Shown piece after piece: positions 8,813 through 17,786 of a stretch of DNA of 64,000 bases. The stretch comes from Bacteroidales bacterium 6E (lineage in GTDB: Bacteria > Bacteroidota > Bacteroidia > Bacteroidales > Prolixibacteraceae), in the NCBI GenBank assembly GCA_001270045.2, contig DF970672.1, forward strand, positions 93,395-157,394, in the 5' to 3' direction. Numbering within the stretch: the stretch's first letter is position 1; every line of letters starts with the position of its first letter. A program made the position numbers and the translations under genes. The notes under the pieces were generated by a model. That model did not search any database. It saw only the letters and a program-made list of their open reading frames with translations, and was not told where the DNA came from.

Positions 8813-9433
8813 ATGGAAAACACACATCAGGCCCACCATTTACCCTATGATGCTGAAGCGTCAAAGATTGGGATGTGGTTATTTATTTTTACTGAACTAT
8901 TGCTTTTTGGAGGTATGTTCATTGTATATTCGGTATACAGATACCTTAATCCAGAAGCATTTCACCTTGCAGGAGAAGAGCTAAATACCTTTATTGGGGC
9001 AGTCAATACCGTTATCCTTCTTGTGAGTAGTATGACTATAGCAATGTCGACTTCTGCAATACAAAAAAATGATATCCGACTTACCAATATTTTGTTGGGA
9101 ATTACACTCATTCTGGCAATCGTTTTTCTGGTCAACAAATATTTCGAATGGGGCTCGAAATTCGCACATGGAATCTATCCAGGATCACAGGAGATGCTAA
9201 GTACAATGAGCCAAGGTGAAATATTGTTCTTTGGACTCTATTTTGTCATGACAGGTTTACATGCTCTACATATCCTGGTTGGTATCGCTTTGATTACTTG
9301 GACATTGATCGAGCTGAAGCAAAAGAAAATCCACGGCGAAAAGTATGACCTGCTCGAAAATAGTGGTCTATACTGGCATTTGGTCGACCTTATCTGGATT
9401 TTCCTTTTCCCATTGTTTTATCTTATTCACTAA
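8813..9433 (+). CDS. ctaE: Cytochrome c oxidase subunit III
   Basis: A 206-aa membrane protein with five hydrophobic spans. The start (KIGMWLFIFTELLLFGGMF) is the N-terminal signature of bacterial COX3, including the conserved acidic residue in the first span, and the last third has the conserved segment FGLYFVMTGLHALHILVG. Its end YWHLVDLIWIFLFPLFYL is also typical. It does not carry redox cofactors but stabilises the proton-pumping subunit I. It lies between ctaD (20-base gap) and the subunit IV gene (11-base gap). Confidence 0.95.
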   Translation: MENTHQAHHLPYDAEASKIGMWLFIFTELLLFGGMFIVYSVYRYLNPEAFHLAGEELNTFIGAVNTVILLVSSMTIAMSTSAIQKNDIRLTNILLGITLILAIVFLVNKYFEWGSKFAHGIYPGSQEMLSTMSQGEILFFGLYFVMTGLHALHILVGIALITWTLIELKQKKIHGEKYDLLENSGLYWHLVDLIWIFLFPLFYLIH

Positions 9434-9444
9434 ATTATACCAGT

Positions 9445-9729
9445 ATGTCAAGCGAAAAACATCATATTGTACCATATTATGTGTATGTTGTAATCCTTGG
9501 AGCACTTATTGTTCTCACTTTTGCATCCATAGGGATAACCAGCATCGAACTTGGAAGTCTCACGGTGGCTGCTGCCTTGCTGTTTGCAGTCGTCAAAACA
9601 TATCTTGTGTTGATATATTTTATGCACTTGAAATATGATAAACCTTATATCGGAATAATGGTTGGCGCTGTATTCCTGCTTTTCGTTGTGGTCATAATCA
9701 TTACATTTTTGGATTATTTATACAGGTAG
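9445..9729 (+). CDS. ctaF: Cytochrome c oxidase subunit IV (CtaF/CyoD-like)
   Basis: A 94-aa protein with three hydrophobic spans, at about residues 10-30, 38-57 and 68-90. The segment VKTYLVLIYFMHLKYD between spans two and three is the recognisable part of prokaryotic cytochrome oxidase subunit IV proteins. The size is normal for the family. It is a small accessory subunit next to subunit III, and it is followed four bases later by the subunit II gene. An overlapping longer frame in another phase at the same place has no plausible protein features. Confidence 0.88.
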   Translation: MSSEKHHIVPYYVYVVILGALIVLTFASIGITSIELGSLTVAAALLFAVVKTYLVLIYFMHLKYDKPYIGIMVGAVFLLFVVVIIITFLDYLYR

Positions 9730-9733
9730 AGCT

Positions 9734-10681
9734 ATGTACAATACGGAAATAACACAAGCCTCCAATTTTGTTAAAGGCGTCGATTCAGCATTTATTGTGA
9801 TCATGGGAATCTCATTTGTCTTTCTTTTGGGATTGACTGCTACCATGATCTATTTTATATATAAGTACAATCGTAAAAGACATCCTAAGGCTGTCCAGAT
9901 GGAAGGAAGCACCCGGCTTGAGATTATTTGGACCCTTATACCGCTGGCCCTTACCATGGTGATGTTCTATTATGGATGGGCTGGTTGGAAACCGATGGGT
10001 AAAGCTCCAAAAGATGCTATGGAAATTACTGTTGTTGGTCGAATGTGGAACTTCATTTTTGAATATGAGAATGGACGGAAGACAGACACACTCTATGTTC
10101 CGAAGGATAAAGCCATCAAACTCAACCTAAAATCTATGGATGTAATCCATAGTGTATACATTCCTGCTTTCAGGGTGAAACAGGATATGGTCCCTGGCAA
10201 AAAGGATAACTTCATGTGGTTTATTCCGCAGCGTGAAGGTACTTATGAACTTTATTGTACTGAGTATTGCGGGTTAAACCATTCCTACATGTTTAATTAT
10301 GTGAAAGTTGTGGAAGATAGTATTTTTAATACTTGGTATTCTGATACAACTATGGCAGTGGCATCTGCTGATGTGGAATCACCTGTGGCTGCAGGACGTC
10401 GGATAATGCAGAATATTGGGTGTTTTGCATGTCACTCAATCGATGGGGGGAAACTTGTCGGACCAACTTTTAAAGGCTTATATGGTCATGCTGTGAATGT
10501 GACAACCAATGGGCAGAAACGGGAAGTGATTGCTGATGATGAGTATATCAGAAGGGCAATATTCGATCCCAATGCTGATTTGGTTGATGGCTTTGGTCGT
10601 GGATTAATGCTGTCATATAAAGATCAGCTGTCAGATGATGATGTAACCCTGATAATTGAATATTTGAAAACCTTGCAATAA
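9734..10681 (+). CDS. ctaC: Cytochrome c oxidase subunit II fused to cytochrome c (caa3 type)
   Basis: A 315-aa subunit with two N-terminal membrane spans (about 20-43 and 65-84) and a periplasmic cupredoxin domain. The binuclear CuA site is complete: His139, Cys175, Glu177, Cys179, His183 and Met186 in YCTEYCGLNHSYM. Residues from about 215 form a C-terminal cytochrome c domain with CFACH at 230-234 and a Met in GLMLSYKDQL as likely axial ligand. The fusion makes this a caa3 oxidase that carries its own electron-entry heme. There is no N-terminal signal peptide beyond the first span. Heme O synthase follows after six bases. Confidence 0.95.
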   Translation: MYNTEITQASNFVKGVDSAFIVIMGISFVFLLGLTATMIYFIYKYNRKRHPKAVQMEGSTRLEIIWTLIPLALTMVMFYYGWAGWKPMGKAPKDAMEITVVGRMWNFIFEYENGRKTDTLYVPKDKAIKLNLKSMDVIHSVYIPAFRVKQDMVPGKKDNFMWFIPQREGTYELYCTEYCGLNHSYMFNYVKVVEDSIFNTWYSDTTMAVASADVESPVAAGRRIMQNIGCFACHSIDGGKLVGPTFKGLYGHAVNVTTNGQKREVIADDEYIRRAIFDPNADLVDGFGRGLMLSYKDQLSDDDVTLIIEYLKTLQ

Positions 10682-10687
10682 AAAATA

Positions 10688-11554
10688 ATGAGATATCAGG
10701 AGTCTTTAAGGATTGCCCTCGAGCTGGGTAAGATCAGGATTTCTATACCGGTAGCCCTTTCAGCAATGGCAGGTTACGTGTTGTTGAATGGTAATGTAGG
10801 TTTATCAGGATGGATGATTGGCATAGGAGTCTTGTTCGTTTCCTGCGCATCATCAGCCATAAATCACATCCAGGAAAGAGATATTGACAGTCTGATGCCT
10901 CGTACCATGAAACGGCCTCTTCCTTCTGGTCGAATATCTTTCAGAAACGCCATATATCTTACATTGGCCTATTTTGTCGTTGGTTCAGCAATCCTATATT
11001 TCTTCTTTTCACCTTTAACTGTTTTTGTTAGTTGGGTTACCTTGGTTTCGTATAATCTGATTTATACGCCGCTGAAGAAAGTGACTGCATTTGCTGTTGT
11101 GCCCGGATCGCTTACAGGTGCACTTCCTCCGTTTATTGGTTGGGTGGCAGCTGGTGGAGCATTGCTGGATATGAAAATATTGCTCGTGGGTTTGTTCTTT
11201 TTCATTGGCCAGATTCCCCACTTTTGGCTGCTGCTTTTAATGTTTGGCGAACAATACAGTCTGGCTGGCCTACCAACGTTGAATAAGATTTTTACATCTT
11301 TGCAAATTAAGAGAATTTCATTTGTATGGATTTTGACAACTTTGGCAAGCGCTCTACTTGTAACAGGATTTGTGCTAACTGATACAATTCTGATGTTTAT
11401 TATCCTCGTCTACGTTTTCTTCCTCATGTTCTCTCTGGTATTCCGTTTCCTTTTGCAACCCGAGTTTCATCCACTTCCAGCCTTTTACAGGTTGAATATA
11501 CTCTATTTGTTGATGATGTTTATTCTCATAGCGGAAGGACTGATCAGTGTTTAA
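10688..11554 (+). CDS. cyoE: Protoheme IX farnesyltransferase (heme O synthase)
   Basis: A 288-aa UbiA-family enzyme that attaches farnesyl to heme b, giving heme O, the precursor of heme a used by the oxidase encoded upstream. The diphosphate-binding motif appears as NHIQERDIDSLMPRTMKRPL, the expected Asn-x3-Asp-x2-Asp arrangement followed by Arg-Thr-x-x-Arg-Pro-Leu. About eight or nine membrane spans are visible. No heme A synthase gene is in the window. Its 3' end overlaps the convergent ppx gene by 11 bases. Confidence 0.93.
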   Translation: MRYQESLRIALELGKIRISIPVALSAMAGYVLLNGNVGLSGWMIGIGVLFVSCASSAINHIQERDIDSLMPRTMKRPLPSGRISFRNAIYLTLAYFVVGSAILYFFFSPLTVFVSWVTLVSYNLIYTPLKKVTAFAVVPGSLTGALPPFIGWVAAGGALLDMKILLVGLFFFIGQIPHFWLLLLMFGEQYSLAGLPTLNKIFTSLQIKRISFVWILTTLASALLVTGFVLTDTILMFIILVYVFFLMFSLVFRFLLQPEFHPLPAFYRLNILYLLMMFILIAEGLISV

Positions 11555-12458
11555 TCATTTCCTGCAAAACTCCTTCCCTTAAGGAATAACCAGTTTGTAT
11601 GATTTTCCTGATCCCTGCATTTTGGATCAGTGTATGGGTCAATATCAATGCCGGGACGATCAATTCTGTTCGAACCATGTCCATCCCTTTCATTGAAACT
11701 CTTTCTGTAGTGCTTGAGGCGATAATCCTTTGGTAAACCTTCCCGAAATCATCAAGCGACACATCTTTTCGAATCCTGAAAACTACTTCCGGATCAGTGC
11801 AGTCAAGAAGATCTGCAAGTGTGTTAAAGGCTCCGGAGCAACCTATCAGAGTTTTTACCCCAAAATTTCGGCATTGGATAAATGCCTCTTGATGGACTTC
11901 TTCAAAATACTCCTCCAACCTTTTTATTTCAGACGCAGTAGCTGGATCAGAAATTGGAAACTGGCTGATAATCCTTGACATACCTGTAGCAAAACTGAAC
12001 CTCCAGAGCAAATTGCCATTTTCACTGATGATTATTTCATTGCTTCCACCACCAATGTCAAGTATGACTGATGGATCTGGTAAGGTCCCAATTGCCAGCT
12101 TGACACCTTGATAGATCAGATCCGCTTCCCTTTGGCCATCGATTACTTCCACCTCAATCCCTTCTGATTCATTAATGGCATCTGTCAGTTCATATCGATT
12201 GACGGCCTGTCGTACGGCTGAGGTAGCAATAATGCGAATTTTGCCAGCTCCCCACTTTCTGGCGGTTCTTACTTGCCGGCTAACCGCAGCATAGGCTCGT
12301 GCTAAGGCAGCTTCGCTTATGATGTTTTCGGCTATTTTCCAATCTCCCAACCGCACATATTCCTTCCCCTGATAAAGGATCTTAACATCCTGATCCCTTA
12401 AACTGGCTACTACCAAGTTACTGTTATTGGTCCCCAGATCGATTACTGCAATTATCAC
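11544..12458 (-). CDS. Ppx/GppA-family phosphatase (exopolyphosphatase or pppGpp phosphatase)
   Basis: A 304-aa member of the actin-like ATPase fold. The phosphate-1 motif is DLGTNNSNLVV at the N-terminus, and the phosphate-2 motif is DIGGGSNEIII near residue 138. The protein has only the two catalytic subdomains and lacks the C-terminal HD-like domain of longer Ppx enzymes, so it is like the short Bacteroidota forms. It should hydrolyse polyphosphate or the gamma phosphate of pppGpp; sequence alone does not decide. It is convergent with cyoE, and 65 bases separate its start from the mevalonate kinase stop. Confidence 0.85.
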   Translation of the reverse strand: MIIAVIDLGTNNSNLVVASLRDQDVKILYQGKEYVRLGDWKIAENIISEAALARAYAAVSRQVRTARKWGAGKIRIIATSAVRQAVNRYELTDAINESEGIEVEVIDGQREADLIYQGVKLAIGTLPDPSVILDIGGGSNEIIISENGNLLWRFSFATGMSRIISQFPISDPATASEIKRLEEYFEEVHQEAFIQCRNFGVKTLIGCSGAFNTLADLLDCTDPEVVFRIRKDVSLDDFGKVYQRIIASSTTERVSMKGMDMVRTELIVPALILTHTLIQNAGIRKIIQTGYSLREGVLQEMIKH

Positions 12459-12523
12459 CTATTTATTATTTATGTCCTTTAATTATTGGGTGCAAATGTC
12501 ACAGTTGAATTCTTGATTTTAAA

Positions 12524-13453
12524 TTAGTTTTTTTGGCCATCCCCACTTAATAAAAATATTGGGTCAGAGGGGAATTCCTTGGTTTGCCAATACCTTGTTA
12601 TCTGTTTGTTCAAAAAGCCTAGCATATAACCACCTCCACCGGATCCACAAAGCTTAAGCGTGTACTCGTTTGTTGATAATCCTGATTCAAACAAGGGTTG
12701 AAAGATAGTTGGAATCATGGGTTTGAGCAATTTTATTTGTAATCGGGAAACCATTTTGGCAGCCTCAAGAAAATCATCGATATTGCCATTAGTTAATGAC
12801 TCAATAGCCTGGTTTACTGCAGGTGTATATCTTTGGTGTATTTCAGCGGCATAATTTTTAAATTTCATTTGCTCTTTGAACCAGCCGACAAATCCTTCTG
12901 TCTTCCCAACTATCTTGGAATCGACCAGAAATGCATTTGATTTCTTTAATAAATTTTGCCATTGATTTCCTACTGTAAGCACTGCATTACCTTCGGACCC
13001 AATCATTACCGGCTGCCCCGTATATGACACCAAAGGGTCAAGTCCGGAGCTTGTCCCGTGGAAAAAGCTTTCCATTAATGCCAGTCTTAATCGCAAATCT
13101 GTCACAGTCAAAGCGATTTCCTGCGATTTATAATGGTCATAAACAGCTGCTGTCAGGGCCCCTGAACTTCCCAAACCGTATCCCTGTGGAATATTGGATA
13201 AAAAAATAAGACCTTTTTTGATATCATCTTCAAAACGATAAATGTCAAGAAATGGAAAATGTGTGTGTTTTTGCTTTAAAAAGTTGCAGAATCCCTGAAG
13301 CAAAATCCCTGATTCATTTATTAATTTTCCTGAAGGAGTATCATCAATTTTCAGAAATCCCGAAAAAGATGGATATGGTATAGCTAGAGCCATAGATCCT
13401 TCAAGGATGCTATATTCTCCGAAAAGCAGGATTTTTGCTGGAAAGGTTTTCAT
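12524..13453 (-). CDS. mvk: Mevalonate kinase (GHMP kinase)
   Basis: A 309-aa GHMP-superfamily kinase, last gene of the mevalonate operon. Motif 1 is PAKILLFGEYSILEG at the start, motif 2 is PQGYGLGSSGALTAAVYD near residue 90, and motif 3 is LKLCGSGGGGYMLGF near residue 270. Phosphorylation of mevalonate at the 5 position is assigned by family and context. Two bases separate it from diphosphomevalonate decarboxylase upstream. GHMP kinases are easily confused with one another; the other GHMP kinase in the operon (14517-15452) is more divergent, so this one is the better mevalonate kinase candidate. Confidence 0.82.
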   Translation of the reverse strand: MKTFPAKILLFGEYSILEGSMALAIPYPSFSGFLKIDDTPSGKLINESGILLQGFCNFLKQKHTHFPFLDIYRFEDDIKKGLIFLSNIPQGYGLGSSGALTAAVYDHYKSQEIALTVTDLRLRLALMESFFHGTSSGLDPLVSYTGQPVMIGSEGNAVLTVGNQWQNLLKKSNAFLVDSKIVGKTEGFVGWFKEQMKFKNYAAEIHQRYTPAVNQAIESLTNGNIDDFLEAAKMVSRLQIKLLKPMIPTIFQPLFESGLSTNEYTLKLCGSGGGGYMLGFLNKQITRYWQTKEFPSDPIFLLSGDGQKN

Positions 13454-13455
13454 GG

Positions 13456-14520
13456 TTACTTGATTTTCATTGGACCTTTTCCGGAATGGTCGTCAATCCA
13501 CCTTCCATTCTCACAGTGTCGGACCAAATCTGCCCGGATAAAGTCAGTGATTTGGTCTTTAAATTGCCTTGGATAAATTAGCAATACATTGGGTCCGGCA
13601 TCCATTGTAAAACAAACGGGGATACCACTTCTTGCCCTGAAATGTCGGACTTCCTCAATAATATGCAGGGAAGCTGGCTTCATCAGCAGACCTTCAGAGG
13701 CAGAGGTCATCAGGAGGCTGTGAAGCGAAAGCGCTTCATTTTCGGTAATATGGGAAAACACTTCAAAATCGCCCGATTTCATAGCATGGATGATTTGTTC
13801 CAGATGATTTTCTGCCTGTACATACCTGGCAGGTGCCCATGGGTGTTGTTCCATCAGCTTGTGTCCTAAAGAACTGGATAGTTTTTTGGGTTGACCGCTG
13901 ACAATCATGACTGCAACACCCATATCCCTGAACATGGGATCTAAATCAAGATCAAGAGGGGAGGCGTACTCATTTGAACCGCCCTCTAAATGTTTTGTTT
14001 TTCCCCATGTGACCCATCCTCCGAATACCGAACGGGAGGCACTGCCTGAACCTAATCGTGCCAAATGTGAAGCTGTTTGGAAAAAGTCCTTTCTGGGTTC
14101 TACTTCATTTTGCATTTCCTGTTGTATGTCTGCCAGACATAAGGCCAGTGACGCCATTGATGATGCGGAAGAGGCGATACCCGCTGAGTGGGGAAAGGTG
14201 TTGTCGCTCTCAATATTCAAGTGGATATCCTTAAGGAACGGCATTTGATTTGTAAGAGATGCAAGATAATTCTCAATGCGCTTGCCAAATGCTGGATTGC
14301 GAGAACCCCCAAATGAAAAATCAAGACTGATTTCAGTTTTTATACTGTCATTGGTGCTTCTGGGAACAGCGGTCAAACATGTTGTGGTTACGGCTTTTTC
14401 CAGCGTAATGCTCAGGGAAGTGTTATTGGGTAACTGATAACCATGCTTGCCCCAATATTTGATCAAGGCAATGTTTGATGGTGCCTGCCAGGCACTAATA
14501 TATTGTTCAGGTCTGTTCAT
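13456..14520 (-). CDS. mvaD: Diphosphomevalonate decarboxylase
   Basis: A 354-aa enzyme converting mevalonate 5-diphosphate to isopentenyl diphosphate with ATP. The N-terminal motif APSNIALIKYWGKHG and the following LPNNTSLSITL are diagnostic, as are HSAGIASSASSMASL near residue 110 and the C-terminal MDAGPNVLLIY. The MDAGPN Asp is the catalytic residue of the family. Its start overlaps the stop of the upstream GYDIA kinase by four bases (ATGA), so it is translationally coupled within the operon. Confidence 0.95.
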   Translation of the reverse strand: MNRPEQYISAWQAPSNIALIKYWGKHGYQLPNNTSLSITLEKAVTTTCLTAVPRSTNDSIKTEISLDFSFGGSRNPAFGKRIENYLASLTNQMPFLKDIHLNIESDNTFPHSAGIASSASSMASLALCLADIQQEMQNEVEPRKDFFQTASHLARLGSGSASRSVFGGWVTWGKTKHLEGGSNEYASPLDLDLDPMFRDMGVAVMIVSGQPKKLSSSLGHKLMEQHPWAPARYVQAENHLEQIIHAMKSGDFEVFSHITENEALSLHSLLMTSASEGLLMKPASLHIIEEVRHFRARSGIPVCFTMDAGPNVLLIYPRQFKDQITDFIRADLVRHCENGRWIDDHSGKGPMKIK

Positions 14521-15452
14521 TTTAGTATCATTTCATTCATTTGAAAATAGGTTTCAAATCCTTGGACTTTAAAGTAATCGGGAACATATCCGTCATTTTC
14601 ATTGCTGGCTGCCAGAAAGAAATCACCTCCCCAGGCACCAAGCGATTTGATTGCACCTCTGAAGTCTGGGAACAAAGTTTGTTGAAGGGTATCAGTTTGA
14701 AGAATCTCCGCCATCAGGTTTTCATGAATATTCATTAAGGTCATGAATTCATCCAGCGATGGTGCTTGCGCCATCTGAAGACTGATTGAAGAGATGGTAT
14801 TTATGGCATTTTCCGGCACAGCCATTTTTAGAAAGTTTCGGATCGATTGTAAAGTGTTTTGCTTTTTATTTTGGTATACCAACCAAATTTGACCGATAAA
14901 GGGTGGATTAAAGGTCACCGCTTTCCAGACCGGGACACTTTGTTTTATACGGTAAAGTATAGGTTGGTCAGAGCTAGCCGCTGCAATATCGTATCCTGAG
15001 CCTGAAAATATCCTCTGATTCAGTTCAAAGGGGTCACACCCTGCCCATCGTGCGATGTTGACGATAAAAGAACTGCTTGAGCCAATACCCCAATCGTAAG
15101 GGAAATTGAGCGTCGCTTTAACTGAAAGTTGTTTTGGCGTAGCGAGGAAAGCTGGCTGAATGTTTCGGGCTTCCAACAATATATTCCTGATTTGTTTGGC
15201 TATTGGAGGATTGTCTGTTCTCAGGATATCAAGATTGGGCGACGAAAAGTGTACCTGAACCCAATTACGGCCGTTTGATATTGATTCCCAATAGATGCCA
15301 GGAGTATCAGCATTCGATGAAACCTGCAACATTTGACCAAATCGAAGTGGAACAGCAAGGGCCCAAGCCCCTTTCAGTACCACATATTCCCCTGCGAGTA
15401 ACAATTTCCCGTTTGAATAGGTATTAAACATTTCATGTTCCACAATATTCAT
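14517..15452 (-). CDS. GYDIA-family GHMP kinase, probable phosphomevalonate kinase
   Basis: A 311-aa GHMP kinase. Motif 1 is NGKLLLAGEYVVLKG, motif 2 is DWGIGSSSSFIVNIA near residue 130, and the segment GSGYDIAAASSDQPILY near 162 gives the GYDIA family its name. The usual third GHMP motif (Gly-rich, Lys/Ala-Gly-Ser-Gly-Gly) appears as LGAWGGDFFLAASN near the C-terminus. The rest of the mevalonate pathway is encoded around it and no other phosphomevalonate kinase is present, so it most likely phosphorylates mevalonate 5-phosphate. That function is inferred from context. Both ends overlap neighbours by four bases. Confidence 0.8.
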   Translation of the reverse strand: MNIVEHEMFNTYSNGKLLLAGEYVVLKGAWALAVPLRFGQMLQVSSNADTPGIYWESISNGRNWVQVHFSSPNLDILRTDNPPIAKQIRNILLEARNIQPAFLATPKQLSVKATLNFPYDWGIGSSSSFIVNIARWAGCDPFELNQRIFSGSGYDIAAASSDQPILYRIKQSVPVWKAVTFNPPFIGQIWLVYQNKKQNTLQSIRNFLKMAVPENAINTISSISLQMAQAPSLDEFMTLMNIHENLMAEILQTDTLQQTLFPDFRGAIKSLGAWGGDFFLAASNENDGYVPDYFKVQGFETYFQMNEMILK

Positions 15453-16774
15453 ACGTTTTTCCTTAATTGTTGAAGGAATTTCTCCACTGAGGCATAGGTT
15501 ACCGGGTGGTTGCTAAAGTGAGTGGTTGCAGTTTCTGTTTCTATTTGAGAAGCGCCAAGTTGAACGAGGATATTGGGTAAGTGCATTTTCATATGGCCTT
15601 GCTGTATACCTGATGTAATTAGAGCATTGATAGCACTGAAATTATTGGCCATCCCAATCGCTGCGGCAATTTTCATCAATTCTGCTGATCCTGGATTCCC
15701 GAGAATTTCCAATGCTAACTTGGCCAGTGGATGGGTACGCGTTAATCCCCCAATCGTTCCAAGGGCAATTGGAAGTGTTAATGTATATCTGAAGGTATTC
15801 CCTTTGATTTCAACATCTGTTAGTGCCCTGTAGTGCCCTGAAGATGATGCAAATGCGTGGCCACAAGCTTCAGCAGCCCTCCAGTCATTTCCGGTGGCCA
15901 GAACAACAGCATCAACTCCATTGAAAATTCCCTTGTTATGTGTAACCGCCCTGGAAATGTCCGCTATAGCTATTTGATTGGCAAGTTCAAATCTACGTGC
16001 ATACACATATGGAGAGTTGTTTTCACTCAGTTTTTCCAAGTCTTGTATGTCACATTCAAGGGTGCATCTTACAAGACTGTCAGGAGTGTAATTAGAAAGA
16101 ATCGACATAATGACCTCCGCGGAACCCGGATCACTTGGAGTAGCCAGCTCTTGTTTTAGAATGCCGGCCATCTCCTCAAGACAGCTATTTATAAAGTTGG
16201 CTCCCATTGCATCCGCAGTTTCAAATGCAACATCAACTTGATAATATTCAGGTATTTCACTGGTTTTGTTGATAAGTTCTATTCTTGTAATACCACCACC
16301 ACGTAGCTCCATTCTGTGGGTATGATGTCGCGTGGCGTCTCTCATCTTCTGGCTAATTGCCGGAAATTGTTTTTGCAGCCATTTCGGACTTCCTGTCCAA
16401 CGAAAATGAATTTGTCCCTTCCGTTCTGTCCCTAGAATTTCAGCCTTAAATCCTCCCAGATCAGCCCAGAATTTTGCAGCTTTGGAAGCGGCTGCGATCA
16501 CGGAACTTTCTTCGATGACCATTGGGACAAGATAATATTTGCCGTTTATGAGAATGTTGGGTACCAACCCCATCGGTAAGTGAAAGGTTGTAATAAAGTT
16601 TTCGATCAGTTTTTCAAATGTTCTTTGATGCTCTTCATCTGAATGAAGCCAGGAATCAAGCCAGTTATGGAGATCACTATGCTCTATAATGTCATGGAGC
16701 AGCTCAATTCGCTGTTGCCTGGTGAGCTTTGAGTATCCTGATATTTTTCCTTTTGCTTCTGATGACTTATTCAT
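15449..16774 (-). CDS. mvaA: Class II 3-hydroxy-3-methylglutaryl-CoA reductase
   Basis: A 441-aa soluble HMG-CoA reductase without membrane spans, as expected for the class II form. The four catalytic residues are all visible: Glu88 or Glu89 in PMVIEESSVIAAAS, Lys281 in THNKGIF, Asp297 in GNDWRA and His394 in QQGHMKMHL. The family works in both directions: in Pseudomonas mevalonii it degrades mevalonate, and in other bacteria it makes it. Here its operon encodes the enzymes that convert mevalonate to IPP, so synthesis is expected. Both ends overlap neighbours by four bases. HMG-CoA synthase and thiolase are not in the window. Confidence 0.95.
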   Translation of the reverse strand: MNKSSEAKGKISGYSKLTRQQRIELLHDIIEHSDLHNWLDSWLHSDEEHQRTFEKLIENFITTFHLPMGLVPNILINGKYYLVPMVIEESSVIAAASKAAKFWADLGGFKAEILGTERKGQIHFRWTGSPKWLQKQFPAISQKMRDATRHHTHRMELRGGGITRIELINKTSEIPEYYQVDVAFETADAMGANFINSCLEEMAGILKQELATPSDPGSAEVIMSILSNYTPDSLVRCTLECDIQDLEKLSENNSPYVYARRFELANQIAIADISRAVTHNKGIFNGVDAVVLATGNDWRAAEACGHAFASSSGHYRALTDVEIKGNTFRYTLTLPIALGTIGGLTRTHPLAKLALEILGNPGSAELMKIAAAIGMANNFSAINALITSGIQQGHMKMHLPNILVQLGASQIETETATTHFSNHPVTYASVEKFLQQLRKNV

Positions 16775-17769
16775 TTCCTGACTTTTAAGAAGGCATGGGC
16801 CATTTTATAACCTTCTATTTGCCCTGCGACAAATTTCCTAAGGGGTTCATACTCACCCTGGCTATGTTTCAAAAATGCCGATGCCTGTGCATATATTGCC
16901 GGTAGTTGGGATTTGGCAATCAGATAGTAACCGTCAAGATAAGTCTGTATCCCACCTGAAATGATCAACTGCTTGCATTCAATAGTAGCACCTGAACTCA
17001 CAAGGTTGTTGATGATGTTAAGCATATCATCTGCAGTATGTCCGATACGGACCATAGGTTCATACTTCTGTTTTTCAGGTTCATCTCGCCTAAAAAGCTC
17101 AACCAGCGAAAAATTGGTTCCTCCGTATGCTCCAAAATCAATTGCCGCAAGTGGTAGTTTAAGCAATTGCCTCAGGCTTTCAGGGCCAAATCCCTGTCCG
17201 ACTTCCTTTACTATAATGGGGTATTTTACATGATCCAGAACTTTTTTAATGGTTGTCAACGGATCCTCAGTTACAAGGTCTCCTTCGGGCTGCATCCATT
17301 CCTGCATTGGATTGATGTGCACGATTAGTCCATCTGCGTTAAGCTTGTCTATCAACTGATCTGCAAGGTGAAATTTCTGGTCCTTTAGAAGATACTCTAC
17401 TTGGGCAATTCCAAGATTTGCAAATAGGGGGAGATCATCTCCCATTATTGGCCTAAGGTTGAAATCCTCAAAATGTGTATTGTCTTCCAAAATTTTTCGA
17501 CATGAACCTAATCCCATTCCCAGTCCGAACTCTTTACAAGCCATGGACAGATTATGATTGATGGTTCGCGCCATTTGTGTCCCACCTGTCATGCTCGATA
17601 TCCATAAGGGTGCTTTCATCGTTTTTTTCAGAAAACCAACCTCGAGATTTTGTGTTGATGGATGGGCCGACAAAATCGGCTCATACCAGAACCTTTGATC
17701 TGCAGATGAACCTGGGGTCTGTGACTGCAGGGACAGATTGATATGATCGAGTTTACGGTCCTTTTCCAT
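16771..17769 (-). CDS. fni: Type 2 isopentenyl-diphosphate delta-isomerase (FMN-dependent)
   Basis: A 332-aa TIM-barrel flavoenzyme that interconverts IPP and DMAPP using FMN and NAD(P)H. Family segments are RKLDHINLSL at the N-terminus (the RKxDH start), WISSMTGGT near residue 57, GLGMGLGSCR near 83, VKEVGQGFGPES near 193, and IDFGAYGGTNFS near 216. The C-terminal part has the phosphate-binding IISGGIQT. It lies 17 bases after the acyl-CoA dehydrogenase gene and overlaps the HMG-CoA reductase gene by four bases, so it appears to be read in the same transcript as both. Confidence 0.94.
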   Translation of the reverse strand: MEKDRKLDHINLSLQSQTPGSSADQRFWYEPILSAHPSTQNLEVGFLKKTMKAPLWISSMTGGTQMARTINHNLSMACKEFGLGMGLGSCRKILEDNTHFEDFNLRPIMGDDLPLFANLGIAQVEYLLKDQKFHLADQLIDKLNADGLIVHINPMQEWMQPEGDLVTEDPLTTIKKVLDHVKYPIIVKEVGQGFGPESLRQLLKLPLAAIDFGAYGGTNFSLVELFRRDEPEKQKYEPMVRIGHTADDMLNIINNLVSSGATIECKQLIISGGIQTYLDGYYLIAKSQLPAIYAQASAFLKHSQGEYEPLRKFVAGQIEGYKMAHAFLKVRK

Positions 17770-17786
17770 AAGAATAGGAATATGAA

